Positions 56,706-59,449 of a stretch of DNA of 59,449 nt are shown piece after piece. Numbering within the stretch: position 1 is the stretch's first letter; each line of letters begins with the position of its first letter. Below the pieces are notes generated by a model. The model made no database searches. It was not told the DNA's origin and worked only from the letters and a program-made list of their open reading frames with translations. Made by a program: the position numbers and the translations under genes. Source of the DNA: Mollicutes bacterium (GTDB taxonomy: Bacteria; Bacillota_I; Bacilli_A; Izemoplasmatales; Izemoplasmataceae); contig PWHE01000117.1 of NCBI GenBank assembly GCA_003554735.1, positions 1 to 59,449 on the forward strand, read 5' to 3'.

Positions 56706-58499
56706 ATGAACACCACAACATTTAACAAAGAAAAATTCTACCATTCCCTGATGGCCGGAGCAAAAAGCGTGCTCCGGCACAAAGACGCACTGAACGAAAT
56801 CAATGTTTTCCCAGTCGCCGACGGCGACACAGGGACCAACCTGGCTTCCTTGATGCACGCGATACTGGATGAGAGCGACCTCAAAAACGACGACAAAAAC
56901 ACACTCAAAGACATTGCCGACAGAGCGCTCGAAGGCGCCCGCGGCAATTCCGGGATCATCTTCGCTCAGTATCTGAACGGGCTTTTGATCGAACTGGACC
57001 GGCGCGAAGGTGAAATTGATGTCGACGGACTGATCGACGCCATCGAAAAAGCGGTTCCTTATGCTTATGAAGCGGTCAGCGAGCCTGTTGAAGGCACCAT
57101 GATCACGCTCATGCGTGAGTGGAGCGAGTCGCTCAAAAGTCTCAAACAAAAAACCAAGGACCTGATTGTCCTTCTTAGCGAATCATTCGACGCCCTTCGC
57201 AAATCTTTACTGCAAACCACAGAGAAGCTTGACGTCCTCAAACAGAACAAAGTCGTGGATGCCGGCGCCAAGGGGTTCTTCCATTTTGTCGAAGGCTTCA
57301 TGCAATATCTCCGTGACGGCGTCATGGATGAGCTGTATGAAGATTCTTTCGACGCCAAAGATCCTGAAGAAGGCAAACCGGACAATCACGAGTCGTTTGA
57401 AGAAGGCGACTACCGCTATTGTACCGAAGCGCTGATCACCGGGGAGAACCTTTCCGCCAAAGCCATCAAGAAAACCCTTCATGACCTTGGCAACTCGATG
57501 GTGGTCGCGGGCAACGATTCGAAGGCCCGAATCCATATCCACACGAACGAACCACAGGAGGTCTTCTTCCGTTTAAGGGACCATGGCACCATCGAACAAC
57601 AGAAGGTCGACGACATGAAGCGTCAGCACGAAGTCCGCAATGCCCGCAAGTATGACACAGCGATTGTCACGGACTCCATTGCCGACCTCCCTCAGGACCT
57701 GATCGACAAATACCAGATCCAACAGATTCCTTTGCCGATTACCATTGAAGGTTCGGACTACTACGACAAGCTGACCATCACGAGCGAAAAATTCTACGAA
57801 TTCATGGATGAACTCAAAGAATACCCGAAAAGTGCCCAACCCAACCTCAAGCAGATCCAAAACTTTTTCTCCTATCTGAGCACCTACTACAAAAACATCA
57901 TTGTGATCAGCGTGTCATCGAAAATGAGCGGGACCCACAATGTGTTCACACAAGCCAAAAAAGCGCTCGACAAGAACGTCCGGCTGGAAGTCATCGACTC
58001 CAAACAAAACTCCGGCGCACAAGGCTTGCTTGTCATGCGCGCCGCCGAACTGATTGACGAAGGACGCGAATTCAACGAGATTGTTGACACCATCAACACA
58101 CTCAGAGACAAGGCCCGCATCCTGGTCAGTGTCAAGACCCTCAAGTATATGGTGCGCGGTGGCCGGGTATCGAAAGTCACCGGTGTCATCGGGAAAATCA
58201 TGAACCTGAAACCGGTCATCTCGATTGACGAATCCGGCGAGGGCATCATTTTCGCCAAGGGTCTCTCCATCAGGATGTCGACCAAGAAAATCTTCGACCA
58301 CCTTGAGAAAATGCATAAGGAACATGGCATCGAACGTTATGCGGTCGTCCATGCCAAAGCACCCGCTCGCGTCAGCGAATACATCGAAAAAGCCAAATCG
58401 ATCACCGGCATGAATCCATCCTACACCATGGACATTTCTTCGATCGTGGCGATGAACGCCGGCATCGGCACCGTCGCGATCGCATACATCACTAAATAA
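56706..58499 (+). CDS. DAK2-DegV fusion protein (fatty acid kinase FakA-FakB type)
   Basis: 597 residues. Residues 1-205 are a DAK2 kinase domain with the ATP/Mg motif 'INVFPVADGDTGTN' and 'GARGNSGIIFAQYL'. Residues about 230-310 form a FakA-like middle domain ('YRYCTEALITGENLS', 'RIHIHTNEP'). From 315 a full DegV domain follows ('AIVTDSIADLP', 'SAQPNLKQI', 'SVSSKMSGTH', 'VIDSKQNSGAQG', 'GGRVSKVTG'). In other bacteria the FakA kinase and the FakB lipid-carrier (DegV) are separate; together they phosphorylate exogenous fatty acids for PlsX/PlsY. Here both activities may reside in one chain. ATG 56706 with GGAGA upstream is preferred over 56691. Confidence 0.92.
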   Translation: MNTTTFNKEKFYHSLMAGAKSVLRHKDALNEINVFPVADGDTGTNLASLMHAILDESDLKNDDKNTLKDIADRALEGARGNSGIIFAQYLNGLLIELDRREGEIDVDGLIDAIEKAVPYAYEAVSEPVEGTMITLMREWSESLKSLKQKTKDLIVLLSESFDALRKSLLQTTEKLDVLKQNKVVDAGAKGFFHFVEGFMQYLRDGVMDELYEDSFDAKDPEEGKPDNHESFEEGDYRYCTEALITGENLSAKAIKKTLHDLGNSMVVAGNDSKARIHIHTNEPQEVFFRLRDHGTIEQQKVDDMKRQHEVRNARKYDTAIVTDSIADLPQDLIDKYQIQQIPLPITIEGSDYYDKLTITSEKFYEFMDELKEYPKSAQPNLKQIQNFFSYLSTYYKNIIVISVSSKMSGTHNVFTQAKKALDKNVRLEVIDSKQNSGAQGLLVMRAAELIDEGREFNEIVDTINTLRDKARILVSVKTLKYMVRGGRVSKVTGVIGKIMNLKPVISIDESGEGIIFAKGLSIRMSTKKIFDHLEKMHKEHGIERYAVVHAKAPARVSEYIEKAKSITGMNPSYTMDISSIVAMNAGIGTVAIAYITK

Positions 58500-58520
58500 T
58501 CCATCTTCAGGAGGGATAAC

Positions 58521-59330
58521 GTGCACATCTATCTTCTTTACGCAGCGCTTATCATACTCATCTATTTCATCATCGGTTTCATCATCGCGCAAATCAAGAA
58601 AGACAACTCGTTCGCCGATGTCATGTGGGGCGCGGGGTTCATCGTGCTTACAATCGGGCTTTATCTGATTCGCCAGCTAGGCGGCGAGGCGATGATCAAT
58701 GCCCACTTCGTGATTCTTATCATGACACTAGTGTGGGGCTTCAGACTGACCCGCTTCCTCTTCAGGAGAAACCGTAAGGTCGGCGAGGATGCGCGCTACA
58801 TCGAAATGCGTGAAAAATGGGGCGACAAGGTTCGAATCAACGCATTTTTCAAAGTCTTCATGCTACAAGGCCTGCTTCAATACGTTGTGGCGTTCGCGAT
58901 CATCGTCGCCTTCGCCTATCCGAATGAAGAGCCGCTCCCGCTTGCCAATCTCGCCTTGTTCCTCGGGTCTGTCGTTTGGCTCTTCGGCTTCATCTTCGAG
59001 ATGGTCGCCGATCAGCAGATGCGCAACTTCAAGCATCGCCCGGAAATGGAAGGCCGTGTGCTGAAACGCGGACTCTGGCAATACTCGCGTCATCCGAACT
59101 ACTTCGGCGAGGCGACGTTATGGTGGGGACTTTGGATTGTCGTGCTCGGCAACGCCGCATTTCCATTCAATCTCATCGCGATCATCGCGCCGATCACCAT
59201 CACCGTGCTCGTACGCTTCATATCCGGCGTGCCGTTGCTGGAACGAAAGATGATGAACCGCGAGGAGTATCAAGAGTACGCAAACCACACCAGCATCTTT
59301 TTCCCGCTGCCACCCAAAGACAAAAAATGA
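58521..59330 (+). CDS. DUF1295 membrane protein (steroid 5-alpha-reductase-like fold)
   Basis: 269 residues, about seven membrane helices, starting at GTG (58521) with AGGAGGG 8 nt upstream. The hallmark region 'GLWQYSRHPNYFGEATLWWGLW' and 'NREEYQEYANHTSIFFPLPP' place it in DUF1295, related to isoprenylcysteine methyltransferases and steroid reductases. It is probably an NADPH-dependent membrane reductase or methyltransferase; the substrate is unknown. It follows the DAK2-DegV gene by 21 nt and may share its transcript. Confidence 0.92.
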   Translation: MHIYLLYAALIILIYFIIGFIIAQIKKDNSFADVMWGAGFIVLTIGLYLIRQLGGEAMINAHFVILIMTLVWGFRLTRFLFRRNRKVGEDARYIEMREKWGDKVRINAFFKVFMLQGLLQYVVAFAIIVAFAYPNEEPLPLANLALFLGSVVWLFGFIFEMVADQQMRNFKHRPEMEGRVLKRGLWQYSRHPNYFGEATLWWGLWIVVLGNAAFPFNLIAIIAPITITVLVRFISGVPLLERKMMNREEYQEYANHTSIFFPLPPKDKK

Positions 59331-59365
59331 CTCTCTGTCAAGGATAGGGGTCAGTAAGTTGAAAC

Positions 59366-59406
59366 GCTAAGCACCGTCATTTCAAATGATGGTGCTTTTC
59401 TTATGC
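59366..59406 (+). terminator. Terminator after the DUF1295 gene
   Basis: AAGCACCGTCATTT-c-AAATGATGGTGCTTTT with a T-rich tail; a stem of about 13 bp with one G-T pair. Confidence 0.88.
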
Positions 59407-59449
59407 ACTTTTAAGTTTCAAGCCATTGAACGATGTCATGATACGACGT

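Overview
The window looks like a chromosomal segment of a low-GC Gram-positive-type bacterium (Bacillota/Mycoplasmatota sensu lato) of medium base composition. Direct evidence is a type B RNase P RNA, an ileS T-box leader, a TPP riboswitch, good AGGAGG-type Shine-Dalgarno sites, the YmfF/YmfH M16 pair, MutS2, RNase HIII, SepF and a DAK2-DegV (fatty acid kinase) fusion. UGA acts as a stop (several ATGA start/stop overlaps), so this is not a Mycoplasma/Spiroplasma-type code. ftsZ sits beside tgt, with no ftsA or mur genes next to it. By inference this suggests an Acholeplasma/Izemoplasma-like, possibly wall-less lineage. I cannot name a genus.

Layout. 1-13.3 kb (nearly all minus strand): TPP riboswitch pointing off the left edge, VOC protein, pyrimidine-nucleoside phosphorylase, thyA-folA-plsC, short SSB, a DUF3137-like protein, a membrane-fused glycerophosphodiesterase, a Dps under a Fur/PerR-like operator, the two M16 proteases, and a deoxynucleoside operon of two tandem YczE-type membrane proteins followed by deoC and deoD. 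13.3-18.8 kb: ileS with T-box, yggT, sepF, yggS, ftsZ. 18.8-24.2 kb: tgt and a two-gene acyl-CoA dehydratase/activase-like pair. 24.2-26.6 kb (plus): a three-gene SHOCT-like/DUF2089 regulatory operon behind a near-consensus promoter, then a lone SDR oxidoreductase. 26.7-28.8 kb (minus): ruvB-queA. 28.9-35.4 kb (plus): two consecutive, very long, almost entirely coiled-coil proteins of unknown function. 35.4-49.5 kb (minus): deoB, xerD, hemW, lepA, rnpB, pnp, a UPF0316 protein, amidohydrolase, AI-2E-type exporter, rpsO, a CPBP-like protein with degenerate motifs, ribF, truB. 49.6-59.4 kb (mixed): small membrane-anchored unknown, trxA, mutS2 and rnhC (divergent), a DUF1576 membrane protein with a small partner, Ohr, DUF2177, the DAK2-DegV fusion and a DUF1295 protein.

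How it works together. Most genes are housekeeping. Four deoxynucleoside catabolic enzymes (Pdp, DeoC, DeoD, DeoB) lie at three loci and together would convert nucleosides to ribose/deoxyribose-phosphate and then to triose-phosphate plus acetaldehyde. ThyA/FolA supply dTMP.

The least explained parts are the coiled-coil pair (about 2,120 residues, own promoter with an operator-like palindrome), the triple SHOCT/DUF2089 operon, and the YczE pair translationally coupled to deoC. I saw no tRNA or rRNA genes, CRISPR array, insertion sequence or prophage. No attachment site or replication origin was recognised.
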